This document shows, in pieces, positions 1-8,646 of a DNA stretch of 64,000 nucleotides. This stretch comes from Rubrivivax sp. GTDB taxonomy: Bacteria > Pseudomonadota > Gammaproteobacteria > Burkholderiales > Burkholderiaceae_C. The position numbers and the translations under genes are program-made. Location: contig JAIXRN010000075.1 in NCBI GenBank assembly GCA_027485165.1, forward strand, positions 62,001-126,000, written 5' to 3'. The notes beneath the pieces are model-generated. The model was not told where the DNA came from. It worked only from the letters and a program-made list of their open reading frames with translations, and searched no databases. Every line of letters begins with the position of its first letter. Position 1 is the stretch's first letter.

Positions 1-764
1 AACATCAGCGCCGTCAGCAGCCCGGCAAAGGGCACTCCGGCCAGGGCCAGGCCGACCCAGCCCAGCAGCGACTGCGCCGCCGCCGTCACCCCCACGCCCA
101 GAGCCACGCCGCGGATGGCGTCGCCGGCCAGCACCAGCGCGTCCACACCCTGTGCGCCCGCCAGGCGCTGCGCGAACCGGCGAGCGAAGCGGGCGGCATC
201 CTCGCCGGTGGCGTACATCACCGCCGCCACCGCGACGGTGACGAGAAACTGCACGACCAGGAAGCCGATGCTGCCCACTTCAGCCAGCACCCATTTGCTG
301 ACATCGCCGGCGTAGGGCGTGATCCGGGTCAGCAGGTCGCGCAGGCCCATGGCTGCGGCCTGGTCCCAGAGGCTGTCGATCAAGCTGCCGATCACCGGCA
401 GGCTGCGCAGCCAGGCCGGCGGGTCTTCGGCCGGGCGCCAGGCCGCGACGACGCGGATCCAGTCGCCGATCACGTCGACGTTGACAACGATGGTGCCGAT
501 GGCCAGCACCAAGGGCACCACGAACAGCAGCAGCAGGGCCAGCGTCATCACCAGCACCGCCACCCAGCGCCGCCCGCCTGCCCAGCCCTGCAGCCGCAGC
601 ATCAGCGGCCAGGTGGCCACCACCACCATCGTGGCCCAGATGGTGGGGCCCAGGAACGGCCGCAGGATCCACAGCGAGCCACCGATCAGCAGCCCCATGC
701 AGAGCACAGCGAAAGTGGTGCGCGCCAGGTCGGCGCCGGGGGGTGAGCTGGGTTGATTCCTCAT
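1..764 (-). CDS. AI-2E family transporter (YdiK-like permease), 3' end cut off
   Basis: Inner-membrane protein of the AI-2E/YdiK exporter-like family. About 254 residues are present; the C-terminal third lies beyond the left edge. The visible part begins MRNQPSSPPGADLARTTF, then has two hydrophobic helices (about residues 17-33 and 66-90), a soluble segment with the family's amphipathic region (about 100-155) and further helices from about residue 160. The ATG at 764 is chosen because the hydrophobic reading frame opens there and there is no good upstream start. Substrates of this family are mostly unproven, and only a few members export autoinducer-2, so transport specificity is not assigned. 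It lies downstream of the DUF3299 gene on the same strand with a 91-bp gap containing a GC hairpin. Confidence 0.75.
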   Translation of the reverse strand, partial: MRNQPSSPPGADLARTTFAVLCMGLLIGGSLWILRPFLGPTIWATMVVVATWPLMLRLQGWAGGRRWVAVLVMTLALLLLFVVPLVLAIGTIVVNVDVIGDWIRVVAAWRPAEDPPAWLRSLPVIGSLIDSLWDQAAAMGLRDLLTRITPYAGDVSKWVLAEVGSIGFLVVQFLVTVAVAAVMYATGEDAARFARRFAQRLAGAQGVDALVLAGDAIRGVALGVGVTAAAQSLLGWVGLALAGVPFAGLLTALM

Positions 765-855
765 TCGAGGAACTCTAGCCCAGGGCTGTGGGGACGGGCG
801 GCCTGCGGCTCAGAGCGGCCGCGGGCCGCTACGGGCCGTCAGACGCCAGCCGCCG

Positions 856-1515
856 TCAGCGCTTGCGGTCCTGATAGGGCAGCACTTCCTGGGCTTCGAT
901 GCGGTAGCTGGCGGCGCCCATGTAGGAATCGGTGCGTTCGGTCTTCAGCACGCCGTGGATCCAGACGGCGTCCATCGACTTCAGGTTCTTCGCTGGGGTG
1001 CTGGGCAGCACATGGATGATCTGGTTGGCCGGCGGCGGCGGGCTGTGGATGCAGGCGCCGAAGTAAGGCACGAGCAGGAATTCCTTCAGGCCGTCCTTGC
1101 TGTCTTCCAGCGGCACCACGAAGCCCGGGATGCGCACCTTGCGGCCCACCAGGCTGGGGTTGGTGGGGGCGTTGTCCCAGACCTCGCGCAGCTGCTTCAG
1201 CATCTGCTGCGCACGCGGGTCGGCGTCGCTCAGGGCCGACAGGTTGGTACCCTTGAAGTCCTTGAACGGGTCCCAGTCGGCGGGCACCAGCGCGTCCCAG
1301 TTGACCGTGGTGAAACCGTTCACCACCGGGGCTACAGGCTTGGCGGCCGGGGCACTGGCGGCGCCCAGCGGCGGGTTCATCAGCGGCACACCTTCGGCTT
1401 GTGCGGCCGGGGCCGGGGTCTGGGCGTGGGCCTGGAAGGCCGCGCTGGCCACCAGCGCGCACAGGGCGGCGGCACGGGCCAGCAGAGCAATCGGGGCAGG
1501 GTTGCGATGGCGCAT
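856..1515 (-). CDS. DUF3299 domain-containing exported protein
   Basis: A 219-residue protein with an N-terminal signal peptide (basic MRHR, hydrophobic core, likely cleavage after QAHAQ near residue 32), so periplasmic. After an Ala/Pro-rich linker the conserved DUF3299 domain occupies about residues 110-215 and includes VRIPGFVVPLE, FLLVPYFGACIHSPPPP and the VWIHGVL segment. The Cys-His pair in ACIHSPPPP is a family hallmark and a possible metal site, though that is inference. A much longer open frame exists upstream but it overlaps the permease gene, so the ATG at 1515 directly before the signal peptide is preferred. It follows the permease gene by 2 bp and forms a trio with it and the ATPase. 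Similar trios occur in pseudomonads, where one is reported as induced by zinc starvation. Confidence 0.8.
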   Translation of the reverse strand: MRHRNPAPIALLARAAALCALVASAAFQAHAQTPAPAAQAEGVPLMNPPLGAASAPAAKPVAPVVNGFTTVNWDALVPADWDPFKDFKGTNLSALSDADPRAQQMLKQLREVWDNAPTNPSLVGRKVRIPGFVVPLEDSKDGLKEFLLVPYFGACIHSPPPPANQIIHVLPSTPAKNLKSMDAVWIHGVLKTERTDSYMGAASYRIEAQEVLPYQDRKR

Positions 1516-1517
1516 GT

Positions 1518-2810
1518 TCAGGTTCTGGGAGACAGGCCGTCGGCCAACGAAAGGCGATAAGCCCGCCAGCCCGGCACCAGGCTGGCGAGCATACCCGCGG
1601 CCAGCACGGCCCCGAACAGCCCCCATTGCGCCAGGGTCGGCGCACCGGCCTGAAGGCTGATGCCGAAGCGCTGCTGCACCCAAGGCCCAGCGGCTACCAC
1701 GGCCAGCGCGGCTACCGCCGCGCCCAGCAGCGCGCCCAGGCCCGTGATCAGGGCGCCTTCGGCCGCCAGCAGGGCCAGCACATGCCGGGGGCCGGCGCCC
1801 ACGGCGCGCAGCACGGCCAGTTCGCGCCGGCGTTCGTTCAGCCCGGCCAGCACCACGGCCACCAGCGAAGCCAGGCTGACGGCCGCCACCAGCACGCTCA
1901 TCGCCTGCAACGCCTTTTCGCCCAGGCCCACCACGGCCCACAACTCGTCCAGCGCCACGCCCGGCAGCACCGCCAGCAGGGCTTCGTCTTCGTAGTTGGC
2001 CACCCAGCGCTGCACGTTGAAGACGGCAGCCCGGCTTTTCAGGCCCACCAGCACGGCGGTGACCTGCTTCGGTTCCAGGTCGAACTTGCGCGCCTGCTCA
2101 GGCGCAATCACCAGGCCCGCAGCTTTCGGCAGGGGCGCGCCGCCCACCCAGTCCAGGTGGATGGCCTCGATCGCCTGCAGGCTGACGTGCACCGTGCGGT
2201 CCACAGGCGTGCCCGTGCGCGCCAGCACGCCCACCACGGTGAAGGGCTTGTCGGCATGATCGGCCGCCAGCGCACCGTCCAGGCCCCCCAGCCCATGCGC
2301 CAGCACGATCTTCTGGCCCAGGGTGTAGCCCAGGGCTTCGGCCACTTCAGCGCCGATCACGGCCTGGTACAGCCCGTCCAGCGTGCCGTCGAAGGCCTGC
2401 CCCTGGGCCAGCACCAGCGGCTGCCGTTCGCCGTAGGCGAAGTGGCGGAAATAGTCGGGCGTGGTGCCCAGCACCGCAAAGCCGCGGTGCGAATCGCCCA
2501 GGCTGATGGGCACCGTCCAGGCCACGGCGCGATGAGCGGCCAGCGCACGCACGCTGTCCATGCGGATGTTGTTGGTGGCGCCGCCCACGCGGAACACCGC
2601 ATACAGCATCAGCTGCACGGGCCCGGTGCGCGCACCCACCACCAGGTCGGTGCCGCTGACGGCCAGCGCAAAGCTGCTGCGGATGTCGGTGCGCAAGCGT
2701 TCCAGGCTCAGCAGCAGGGCCGTGGCCAGGGCGATGGACAACAGCACCAGGGCCAGGGTGCCGCGCCGGTTCCAGGCGCTGCGCGCGGCGATCGCCAGCA
2801 GGGCCTTCAT
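1518..2810 (-). CDS. ABC transporter permease, FtsX/MacB fold
   Basis: A 430-residue membrane protein with one N-terminal helix (about 17-38), a large periplasmic domain of the MacB-PCD type (about 40-270), and three C-terminal helices (about 300-330, 345-380, 395-415) typical of the FtsX domain. The cytoplasmic loop NERRRELAVLRAVGA is the classic FtsX/LolC signature preceding the second C-terminal helix. Proteins of this fold do not carry solutes across the bilayer by themselves; they use ATP hydrolysis to move lipids, peptides or partner proteins in the periplasm. The ATG overlaps the stop of the ATPase gene by 4 bp, indicating translational coupling. Together with the DUF3299 protein it probably forms one complex; substrate unknown. 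Confidence 0.88.
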   Translation of the reverse strand: MKALLAIAARSAWNRRGTLALVLLSIALATALLLSLERLRTDIRSSFALAVSGTDLVVGARTGPVQLMLYAVFRVGGATNNIRMDSVRALAAHRAVAWTVPISLGDSHRGFAVLGTTPDYFRHFAYGERQPLVLAQGQAFDGTLDGLYQAVIGAEVAEALGYTLGQKIVLAHGLGGLDGALAADHADKPFTVVGVLARTGTPVDRTVHVSLQAIEAIHLDWVGGAPLPKAAGLVIAPEQARKFDLEPKQVTAVLVGLKSRAAVFNVQRWVANYEDEALLAVLPGVALDELWAVVGLGEKALQAMSVLVAAVSLASLVAVVLAGLNERRRELAVLRAVGAGPRHVLALLAAEGALITGLGALLGAAVAALAVVAAGPWVQQRFGISLQAGAPTLAQWGLFGAVLAAGMLASLVPGWRAYRLSLADGLSPRT

Positions 2811-3517
2811 GCCGGCACGCGCCCGGCCGCAGCGCCAAGTTCACGGCCAGCCTGGTTCAGGGTGGGCAGGGACAGGCGCTCGTCGAACTGCTGCGCCAGC
2901 CTTTCGTCGTGGCTGACGAACACCAGGGTGGCGCCGCTGGCGCGGCATTCGCCCAGCAGCAGGGCCATGAAGTCGTCGCGCAGGGCAGCGTCCAGCGCCG
3001 ACGTGGGCTCGTCGGCGATCACCAGTTCAGGCCGGCCGATGAGCGCCCGCGCCGCGGCCACGCGCTGCTGCTGGCCCACCGACAGCATGGCCGCCGGGCG
3101 GCCCCAGGCCGCTTCGGGCAGGGCCACCTGCTGCAGCAGCCGGCGCGCCGCTGCTGCCGGGCCGGCTTCGCAACGTGCGGCGCGCGCGCTGGAAAAGCGG
3201 CAAGGCAGCAGCACGTTGTCCAGCACGCTGAGGTAGGGCAGTAGGTTGAACTGCTGGAAGATCACGCCCACGTGGTCGGCACGGCGGGCGTCGCGGGCGG
3301 CGCCGCTCAGGCGGGCCCAGTCCTGGCCCAGCAGGCTAACGCTGCCCTGGCGGGCCACCAGCACGCCGGCCAGCAGGCCCAGCAGGGTGCTTTTGCCGCA
3401 GCCGCTGGGGCCATGCAGAAACAGCGTGCGGCCTGCGCCCAGCGTCAGCCGGGGGATGACCAGGGCGTCGGCGCTGGCGCCACGCCAGCGGTAGCGCAGG
3501 TCCTGGATCTCGAGCAC
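2807..3517 (-). CDS. ABC transporter ATP-binding protein (LolD/MacB-type ATPase)
   Basis: Cytoplasmic ATPase of about 236 residues pairing with the FtsX-fold permease downstream. It shows Walker A GPSGCGKST, a Q-loop IFQQFNLLPYLSVLDN, signature LSVGQQQR (a common LolD/MacB variant of LSGGQ), Walker B LVIADEPTSALD and the H-loop FVSHD. I place the start at the GTG at 3517 because VLEIQDLRYRW is where proteins of this family usually begin; an in-frame GTG at 3589 would add 24 residues of low-complexity sequence. No clear Shine-Dalgarno helps decide. It is the first gene of the trio, so the operon promoter should lie just above about 3520-3660, although the small ORF at 3662-3871 is also upstream on the same strand. 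Confidence 0.88.
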   Translation of the reverse strand: MLEIQDLRYRWRGASADALVIPRLTLGAGRTLFLHGPSGCGKSTLLGLLAGVLVARQGSVSLLGQDWARLSGAARDARRADHVGVIFQQFNLLPYLSVLDNVLLPCRFSSARAARCEAGPAAAARRLLQQVALPEAAWGRPAAMLSVGQQQRVAAARALIGRPELVIADEPTSALDAALRDDFMALLLGECRASGATLVFVSHDERLAQQFDERLSLPTLNQAGRELGAAAGRVPA

Positions 3518-3661
3518 GGGGCGGTGGGGAAGCGGGTGCCGCCCCGGCGGGGCCGCGAAGCACGGGATTGTGCCGCGGGCCCCCGGCACCCCATCGGCTG
3601 TCGGTGCTTGTGCCGGGACGACCGCCCGGCAGGGGCCAGGGCAGGTCGGTCGGCGGGCCGG

Positions 3662-3871
3662 TCAGCGGCGCAGCACGGCCGCCAGTGCGCGGCGCAGCAG
3701 CGGCGGCTTGGCACCCGCGGCCGGCAGTTCGCGGACAGGAGCCAGGCTGTCGTACAGGTCTTCAGCGAAGGCTTCGCTGCGCCAGCACGTGGGCTGGGTT
3801 TCGGCCCAGCCCGAGGGCCCGGCATGGCCCAGCAGGGGCGGCGGTTTGACGTGTTCCGTCGGCGTTTTCAT
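3662..3871 (-). CDS. Small hypothetical protein (69 aa)
   Basis: An open frame of 69 residues beginning MKTPTEHVKPPPLLGHAG and ending in a basic amphipathic stretch LLRRALAAVLRR. The ATG at 3871 is preceded at a good distance by an AGGGAG ribosome-binding site, which is the main reason for calling it real. It has no signal peptide or transmembrane segment and contains one cysteine. I do not recognise a family. It lies 144 bp upstream of the ABC ATPase gene on the same strand and is divergent from the 5'-nucleotidase gene, so it may be the first cistron of the ABC operon. It could also be a chance frame in GC-rich DNA. Confidence 0.45.
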   Translation of the reverse strand: MKTPTEHVKPPPLLGHAGPSGWAETQPTCWRSEAFAEDLYDSLAPVRELPAAGAKPPLLRRALAAVLRR

Positions 3872-4013
3872 GGTGGGGCTCCCTGTGGCACGGTGCTGAC
3901 CTGACTGACTGGCAGGGGTGACATGGACTGCTGTGGACTTCTGCACCGGCCTTGCGCAGCAGTCTGCCCTCTGGATGTTTCGTTGTCATGTCAAGTCGTA
4001 CTATCAAGCGCCT

Positions 4014-4946
4014 ATGCCCGCATCGCTGAACGGCCAGCTCGTGGTGGCCATTTCGTCCCGCGCACTCTTCGACTTCGAGGAAGAGAACCGCGTTTTCGAA
4101 GAAGGCGACGACCGCGCCTACATGCGGCTGCAGTTGCACCGTGTTGCACAACCCGCCCTTCCGGGTGTGGCTTTTTCGCTCGTGAAGAAGCTGCTGGCCT
4201 TCAACCCCCCCGCGGACGCAGGGCCGCCCCGCGTCGAGGTGGTGATGCTGTCGCGCAACGACCCGGTCTCGGGCCTGCGCGTGTTCCGGTCGGCGCAGCA
4301 CTTCGGGCTGCCCGTGCAGCGCGGGGTGTTCACGCGCGGCCAGTCGCCCTGGCGCTACCTGCGGCCGCTGGCAGCCAACCTGTTCCTGTCGACGAATGAA
4401 GCCGACGTGCGTTCAGCCCTGGCCGCTGGCGTGCCCGCGGCACGCGTCTACCCGCAGAGCGCCCGCGCGTCGGCCGCGCACCCGCACGAGGTGCGCGTGG
4501 CCTTCGACGGCGACGCGGTGCTGTTTTCCGACGAGGCCGAGCGCGTGTTCCAGGACCAGGGCCTGGCCGCCTTCCAGGACCACGAGGCCAGCCGCGCGGC
4601 GCTGCCGCTGGCGCCAGGCCCGTTCAAGCCGCTGCTGGAAGCCCTGCACCGGCTGCAGCAGCAGCCCGCCGGCGGCATGCGCATCCGCACCGCCCTGGTG
4701 ACGGCGCGCAGCGCCCCGGCGCACGAACGCGCCATCCGCACCCTGATGGACTGGCAGATCGAAGTCGACGAAGCCATGTTCCTGGGCGGCCTGCCCAAGG
4801 GCAGTTTCCTGCGCGAATTCGAACCCGACTTCTTCTTCGACGACCAGACCGGCCACATCGAAAATGCTGCGCCGCATGTGCCGGCCGGGCATGTGGCGTC
4901 GGGGATCAGCAACATCGGCAACATCGGCAACATCGGCAACAGCTGA
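4014..4946 (+). CDS. 5'-nucleotidase, cytosolic NT5C1-like
   Basis: Predicted cytosolic 5'-nucleotidase hydrolysing nucleoside monophosphates such as AMP or IMP, about 310 residues. It matches the animal NT5C1 family closely by memory: VVAISSRALFDFEEEN at the N-terminus, RVEVVMLSRND, RVAFDGDAVLFSDEAERVF in the middle, LVTARSAPAHERAIRTL and DFFFDDQTGHIENAA near the end. These correspond to the DxD-like, Ser/Thr and acidic motifs of the HAD fold. The ATG at 4014 gives an N-terminus of family length; an upstream frame back to 3918 adds a sequence without family resemblance. The C-terminus carries a repeated Asn-Ile-Gly tail encoded by a 9-bp tandem repeat. Its stop codon abuts the stop of the convergent M16 peptidase gene. 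Confidence 0.88.
   Translation: MPASLNGQLVVAISSRALFDFEEENRVFEEGDDRAYMRLQLHRVAQPALPGVAFSLVKKLLAFNPPADAGPPRVEVVMLSRNDPVSGLRVFRSAQHFGLPVQRGVFTRGQSPWRYLRPLAANLFLSTNEADVRSALAAGVPAARVYPQSARASAAHPHEVRVAFDGDAVLFSDEAERVFQDQGLAAFQDHEASRAALPLAPGPFKPLLEALHRLQQQPAGGMRIRTALVTARSAPAHERAIRTLMDWQIEVDEAMFLGGLPKGSFLREFEPDFFFDDQTGHIENAAPHVPAGHVASGISNIGNIGNIGNS
4911..4937 (+). repeat. 9-bp tandem repeat at the end of the 5'-nucleotidase gene
   Basis: Three perfect copies of AACATCGGC run in frame and encode Asn-Ile-Gly repeats, followed by a partial fourth (AACAGC) and the stop codon. The repeat lies outside the conserved nucleotidase fold, so copy-number change would only alter the tail length. Confidence 0.9.
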
Positions 4947-7748
4947 TCAGGGCGCCGGCTTGAAGTCCCCGCCCCAAGCTGTGGCGATGCGGCCGGGGGC
5001 GATGTACTGGCGCCAGGCGGCGTTCACTTCCGCCAGCGTCAGCGCCGCCAGCCGGTCGTCCACGCCCTGCGACACTGCAAAGCGCCGGCCCAGGCGCAGG
5101 TTGCCCAGCGCGATGGCGGCCACGGCTTCGTCCTGCGCACGGCCCAGGCGGCGGAAGTTCAGCAGCGCGGTGCGAGCTTCGTCCAGTTCGGCCTGGGTGA
5201 AGCCTTCGGCCAGCGACCGCGCCAGTTCTTCCTTCCAGGCCGCTTCCATGCGCGCCAGGTTCTGCGGCGCGAAGCTGCCGCCGGCCACCCAGCGGCTGTG
5301 CAGGTCGGTCTGGCTCCAGCGCACGCCGCTGCCCACGCCGTAGCTCAGACCGTCCTTTTCGCGGATGCGCAGCCACAGCCGGCCGGTGCTGGCGGCGCCG
5401 AACATGTGGTTGGCCAGCAGCAGGGCCGGGTAGTCCGGGTGGGTGTCGTTCAGCGGCAGCGGCAGCACCGCCTGGAAGCTGGCGTTGGGCTTGTCGGCCG
5501 TGGCCAGCTGCAGGCGCGGCGCCGGGCTGGGCAGGGCCACCAGGGGCCGCGGCACACGCGTGTAGGCGCGCGGGCCGGCAGCGGGCTGCTTCCAGTCGCC
5601 GAAGGCGGCTGCCAGGGCCTGCTGCACGGCCGCGGTATCGAAGTCGCCCACGGCCGCGAAGTCGGCATTCGCCGCGCTGTAGAAGCGGCGCTGGAAGTCG
5701 CGCAGCTGCGCCACGGTGACGGCGCGCAGGTCGGCTTCGGCTTCGTCGAAGCTGCTGCTGTAGCGCAGGTCGCCGCGCGGGTAGGGGTTGGCCAGGCGGT
5801 CCAAGGCCTGGGCGACCAGGGCGTCGGGTTCCTTCTTCTGGCGTTCGATGCCGGTCAGCGCCTGGCGGCGCGCTTCGTCCAGCGCTTCAGGCGGGAAGCT
5901 GGGCTGGCGCAGCAGCTGGCCCACCAGGGCGACCACTGCCGGCAGGTGTTCGCGCACGGTGGTGATGCTGACGTTCAGCGTCTGCCCGCTGGCCCCGAAA
6001 CCGACCTGGGCGCGCAGGCGGTCGAAGCGGTCGCTGATCTGCTGACGCGTCAGCGCTTCCTTGCCGCCAGCGGCGCCAGGTCCGCCACTGGCGCCCTTGT
6101 CCAGCAAGGCAGCAGCCATCGCGGCCACGGTGTCATGCCCGAACAGCGACTTCTCGTCGCCGTAGTGCAGGGCCAGCCGCGCCTGCACGGCACGGCCGCG
6201 CGTGGGCTTGGGCAGCAGAGCCACGCGCAGGCCGCTGGGCAGGCTGCTGGTCTGGGTGCGCGCGTCCAGGTTGGCTGGCGTGGCGTCGAAGGCTTCCACC
6301 TGGGTGGCAGCGCTGTCACCGCGGTAGCCCTTCAGCAGGGCGGCCACGTCCACGGGGGCGGGTGCGGGGGCGCGCTGCGGCTCGGCCACCGGGCGGTAGA
6401 TGGCCACGGTGCGGTTGTCGGGCTTCAGGTACTGCCCGGCCACGCGCTGCACGTCGGCCAGGGTGGTGCGGCGCACCTGGTCGCGCTGCAGGAAGAACAG
6501 CCGCCAGTCGCCCAGCGCGATGGCCTCGGACAGGTTCACGCCCACCTGTTCGGGGTCGGTGTAGCTTTGTTCCCAGCCGTTCAGCCACTGGGTGCGGGCG
6601 CGTTCCAGTTCCTCGGCCGCCACCGGGGCCTTGGCAAGGCCGTCCAGCACCGAGGCCATGGCGCTGCGCGCGGCATCAGAACTCTGGCCCGGGGCCAGCT
6701 GGGCGCCCAGCAGCAGCGCGCCGGGTTCGGCCATCGGCAGCGGGTAGGCGAAGACGCCTGCGGCCAACTTCTTGTCCACCAGGGCCTTGTGCAGCCGGCC
6801 GGCCGGGGCGTCGCCCAGTACCTGGCCCAGCAGGGACACGGCGGCGAAGTCGGCATGCGCTCCGGGCGGGATGTGGTAGCCCATGTAGACCACGGGCGTG
6901 CCGCCCACGCGCTGCACCGTCACCAGGCGTTCACCGTCCTGCGCGGCTTCCAGCGTGTAGGTGGGGGGCAGCACGCGTTCGGGCTTGGGCAGCGGGCCGA
7001 AGTATTGCGCCACCCAGGCCAGCACCCGGGCGCTGTCGAAGCGGCCGGCGACGATGAGCGTGGCGTTGTCGAGCTGGTAGTAGCGGCGATAGAAGGCCTG
7101 CAGCCGCGCGATGTCGACGTTTTCGACGTCGCTGCGCGCGCCGATCGGGCTCTTGCCGTAGTTGTGCCAGTCGTACATGGCCGACAGCGTGCGCTGGAAC
7201 AGCACGCGGCCGGGGTTGTTCTCGCCCATCTCGAGCTCGTTGCGCACCACGGTCATTTCGCTGTCCAGGTCGGCGCGGGCGATGAAGCTGTTCACCATCG
7301 CGTCTGCGCTCCAGGCCAGGTACCAGCGCAGGTTCTCGTCGCTGGCGGTGAAGCTGGCGAAGTAGTTGGTGCGGTCCCAACTGGTGCTGCCGTTGTAGCG
7401 CAGGCCGCGCTTGCCCAGGTCGGCTTGCACGCCGGGAAAGTTGGGGCTGCCTTTGAAGATCAGGTGTTCCAGCAGGTGGGCCATGCCGGTCTCGCCATAG
7501 CTTTCATGGCGGCTGCCCACGTGGTAGGTCAGGTTCACCGTGGTGCTGGCCTTGGACCCGTCGGGCACCAGCAGCACGCGCAGGCCGTTGGGCAGACGGT
7601 ATTCGGTGATGCCTTCGACCTGGGTGACTTCCTCGATCTGACCTGGCGGGGGCTTGGGCTCGGCCGCACCCAGCGGAGCGCTCATGAAGAAGGCTGGGAC
7701 GGTGAACAGCAGCAAGAGCTGGCAGATCAGGGGACGAACGGATTTCAT
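4947..7748 (-). CDS. M16 family metallopeptidase (insulinase/pitrilysin type), exported
   Basis: A 933-residue zinc peptidase with two M16 halves. Residues 1-29 are a signal peptide ending near SAPLGAAE, so it acts in the periplasm. The inverted zinc motif H91-L-L-E94-H95 (in GMAHLLEHLIFKG) starts the catalytic half, with the downstream glutamate expected in the NELEMGENNP region. The second half, from about residue 500 (SSLPSGLRVALLPKP onward), lacks the HxxEH motif, as is usual for the non-catalytic partner domain. The start at 7748 is chosen for the signal peptide; an in-frame extension to 7841 adds a non-conserved segment. The length agrees with PqqL-like single-chain M16 enzymes. Natural substrates are unknown and no PQQ genes are nearby. 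Its 5' end is divergent from a PEP-CTERM gene. Confidence 0.92.
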   Translation of the reverse strand: MKSVRPLICQLLLLFTVPAFFMSAPLGAAEPKPPPGQIEEVTQVEGITEYRLPNGLRVLLVPDGSKASTTVNLTYHVGSRHESYGETGMAHLLEHLIFKGSPNFPGVQADLGKRGLRYNGSTSWDRTNYFASFTASDENLRWYLAWSADAMVNSFIARADLDSEMTVVRNELEMGENNPGRVLFQRTLSAMYDWHNYGKSPIGARSDVENVDIARLQAFYRRYYQLDNATLIVAGRFDSARVLAWVAQYFGPLPKPERVLPPTYTLEAAQDGERLVTVQRVGGTPVVYMGYHIPPGAHADFAAVSLLGQVLGDAPAGRLHKALVDKKLAAGVFAYPLPMAEPGALLLGAQLAPGQSSDAARSAMASVLDGLAKAPVAAEELERARTQWLNGWEQSYTDPEQVGVNLSEAIALGDWRLFFLQRDQVRRTTLADVQRVAGQYLKPDNRTVAIYRPVAEPQRAPAPAPVDVAALLKGYRGDSAATQVEAFDATPANLDARTQTSSLPSGLRVALLPKPTRGRAVQARLALHYGDEKSLFGHDTVAAMAAALLDKGASGGPGAAGGKEALTRQQISDRFDRLRAQVGFGASGQTLNVSITTVREHLPAVVALVGQLLRQPSFPPEALDEARRQALTGIERQKKEPDALVAQALDRLANPYPRGDLRYSSSFDEAEADLRAVTVAQLRDFQRRFYSAANADFAAVGDFDTAAVQQALAAAFGDWKQPAAGPRAYTRVPRPLVALPSPAPRLQLATADKPNASFQAVLPLPLNDTHPDYPALLLANHMFGAASTGRLWLRIREKDGLSYGVGSGVRWSQTDLHSRWVAGGSFAPQNLARMEAAWKEELARSLAEGFTQAELDEARTALLNFRRLGRAQDEAVAAIALGNLRLGRRFAVSQGVDDRLAALTLAEVNAAWRQYIAPGRIATAWGGDFKPAP

Positions 7749-7921
7749 GCGCGGTGGCCGCTGGACGTGTGGTGCGTCCAGTGTAGGACGCCCCCCCGAA
7801 ATGCAGGGCTGGCAAGCACCCGGGGGCCCTGCCGGCGTCATGGGGCTGTCAAAGCCCCGGCCTAAGGTTCTTGCAGTCCCGTCGGCCGCGACGGCCCAGA
7901 ACGCACTTCCTCATCCCTGCC

Positions 7922-8623
7922 ATGTCCAAATCACTCGTCTCCCTGTCCCTGGCCGCCGGCCTGGTTCTGGCTGCGCCGATCGCCGCGCAAGCGCAGATCG
8001 TCGTCACCCAGTGGAACTTCAACGCCAGCACGACCACGCCCTCCGTCGGAGCCGGCGCGGCCAGCCTGGTGGGCGGCACCACGGCCACGTTCGCGTCGGG
8101 CGCGGCCAATGGCGGCTCGACCGACCCGCAGGGCACGACCGGCAACTTCGGGTGGAACCTGTCCACCTTCCCCGCTGCCACTGCGGGCAACCTCAGCGCC
8201 GGCGCGCAGTTCGCGGTCAGCACGCTGGGCCAGTCGGGCATCGTCGTCAGCTGGGACCAGCGCCACAGCAACACGTCCTCGGCTGTCGTGCAGTTCCAAT
8301 ACAGTACCAATGGCACCACGTTCACGAACTTTGGCATGCCCTTCATTGCCAGCGCGGGTGACACCTGGTTCAACAACCGCACTGTCGACCTGAGCGGCGT
8401 GGCCGGCGTCAGCAACAACGCCTCGTTCGCCTTCCGTATCGTCAGCAGCTTCGCGCCCGCCGCCGGCGGCTACGTGGCTTCCACCACGGGCAGCAGCTAC
8501 GCCACCACCGGCACCTGGCGTTTCGACATGGTGACGGTCAGCGCCGTGCCCGAACCCACCACCACGGCGCTGCTGCTGGCTGGCCTGGCGGCCGTGGGTC
8601 TGCTGGCTCGCCGTCGCGCCTGA
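7922..8623 (+). CDS. PEP-CTERM sorting domain-containing secreted protein
   Basis: A 233-residue exported protein. The N-terminus is a signal peptide with cleavage near AAQAQ. The body is rich in Gly, Ser, Thr and Ala, low in charge, with many beta-prone repeats (for example TGSSYATTGTWRFDM), as in surface or extracellular matrix proteins. The C-terminus is a textbook PEP-CTERM tag: VPEPTTTALLLAGLAAVG followed by LLARRRA, recognised by exosortase/archaeosortase-type enzymes such as XrtA, which are encoded elsewhere. The ATG at 7922 immediately precedes the signal peptide. A Rho-independent terminator follows at 8647-8677. Function unknown; PEP-CTERM proteins generally accompany exopolysaccharide and biofilm formation. 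Confidence 0.9.
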   Translation: MSKSLVSLSLAAGLVLAAPIAAQAQIVVTQWNFNASTTTPSVGAGAASLVGGTTATFASGAANGGSTDPQGTTGNFGWNLSTFPAATAGNLSAGAQFAVSTLGQSGIVVSWDQRHSNTSSAVVQFQYSTNGTTFTNFGMPFIASAGDTWFNNRTVDLSGVAGVSNNASFAFRIVSSFAPAAGGYVASTTGSSYATTGTWRFDMVTVSAVPEPTTTALLLAGLAAVGLLARRRA

Positions 8624-8646
8624 GCCGTTAGACTTTCTCGACTTGC

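Noticed and set aside
814..830. GC hairpin AGCGGC/GCCGCT between the DUF3299 gene and the AI-2E permease
   Set aside because: The 6-bp stem has no T-run on either strand and such stems are common at this GC content, so it is not called a terminator.
4947..7841. Long plus-strand open frame (about 5298-7865) opposite the M16 peptidase
   Set aside because: It is a codon-bias shadow: low-complexity composition (His/Gln/Gly-rich), no family motif, whereas the minus strand encodes a complete peptidase with HLLEH.
7842..7858. GGGGCT/AGCCCC hairpin between the M16 and PEP-CTERM genes
   Set aside because: It lies in the 5' region of two divergent genes, so it is not a terminator, and no further support for an operator was found.
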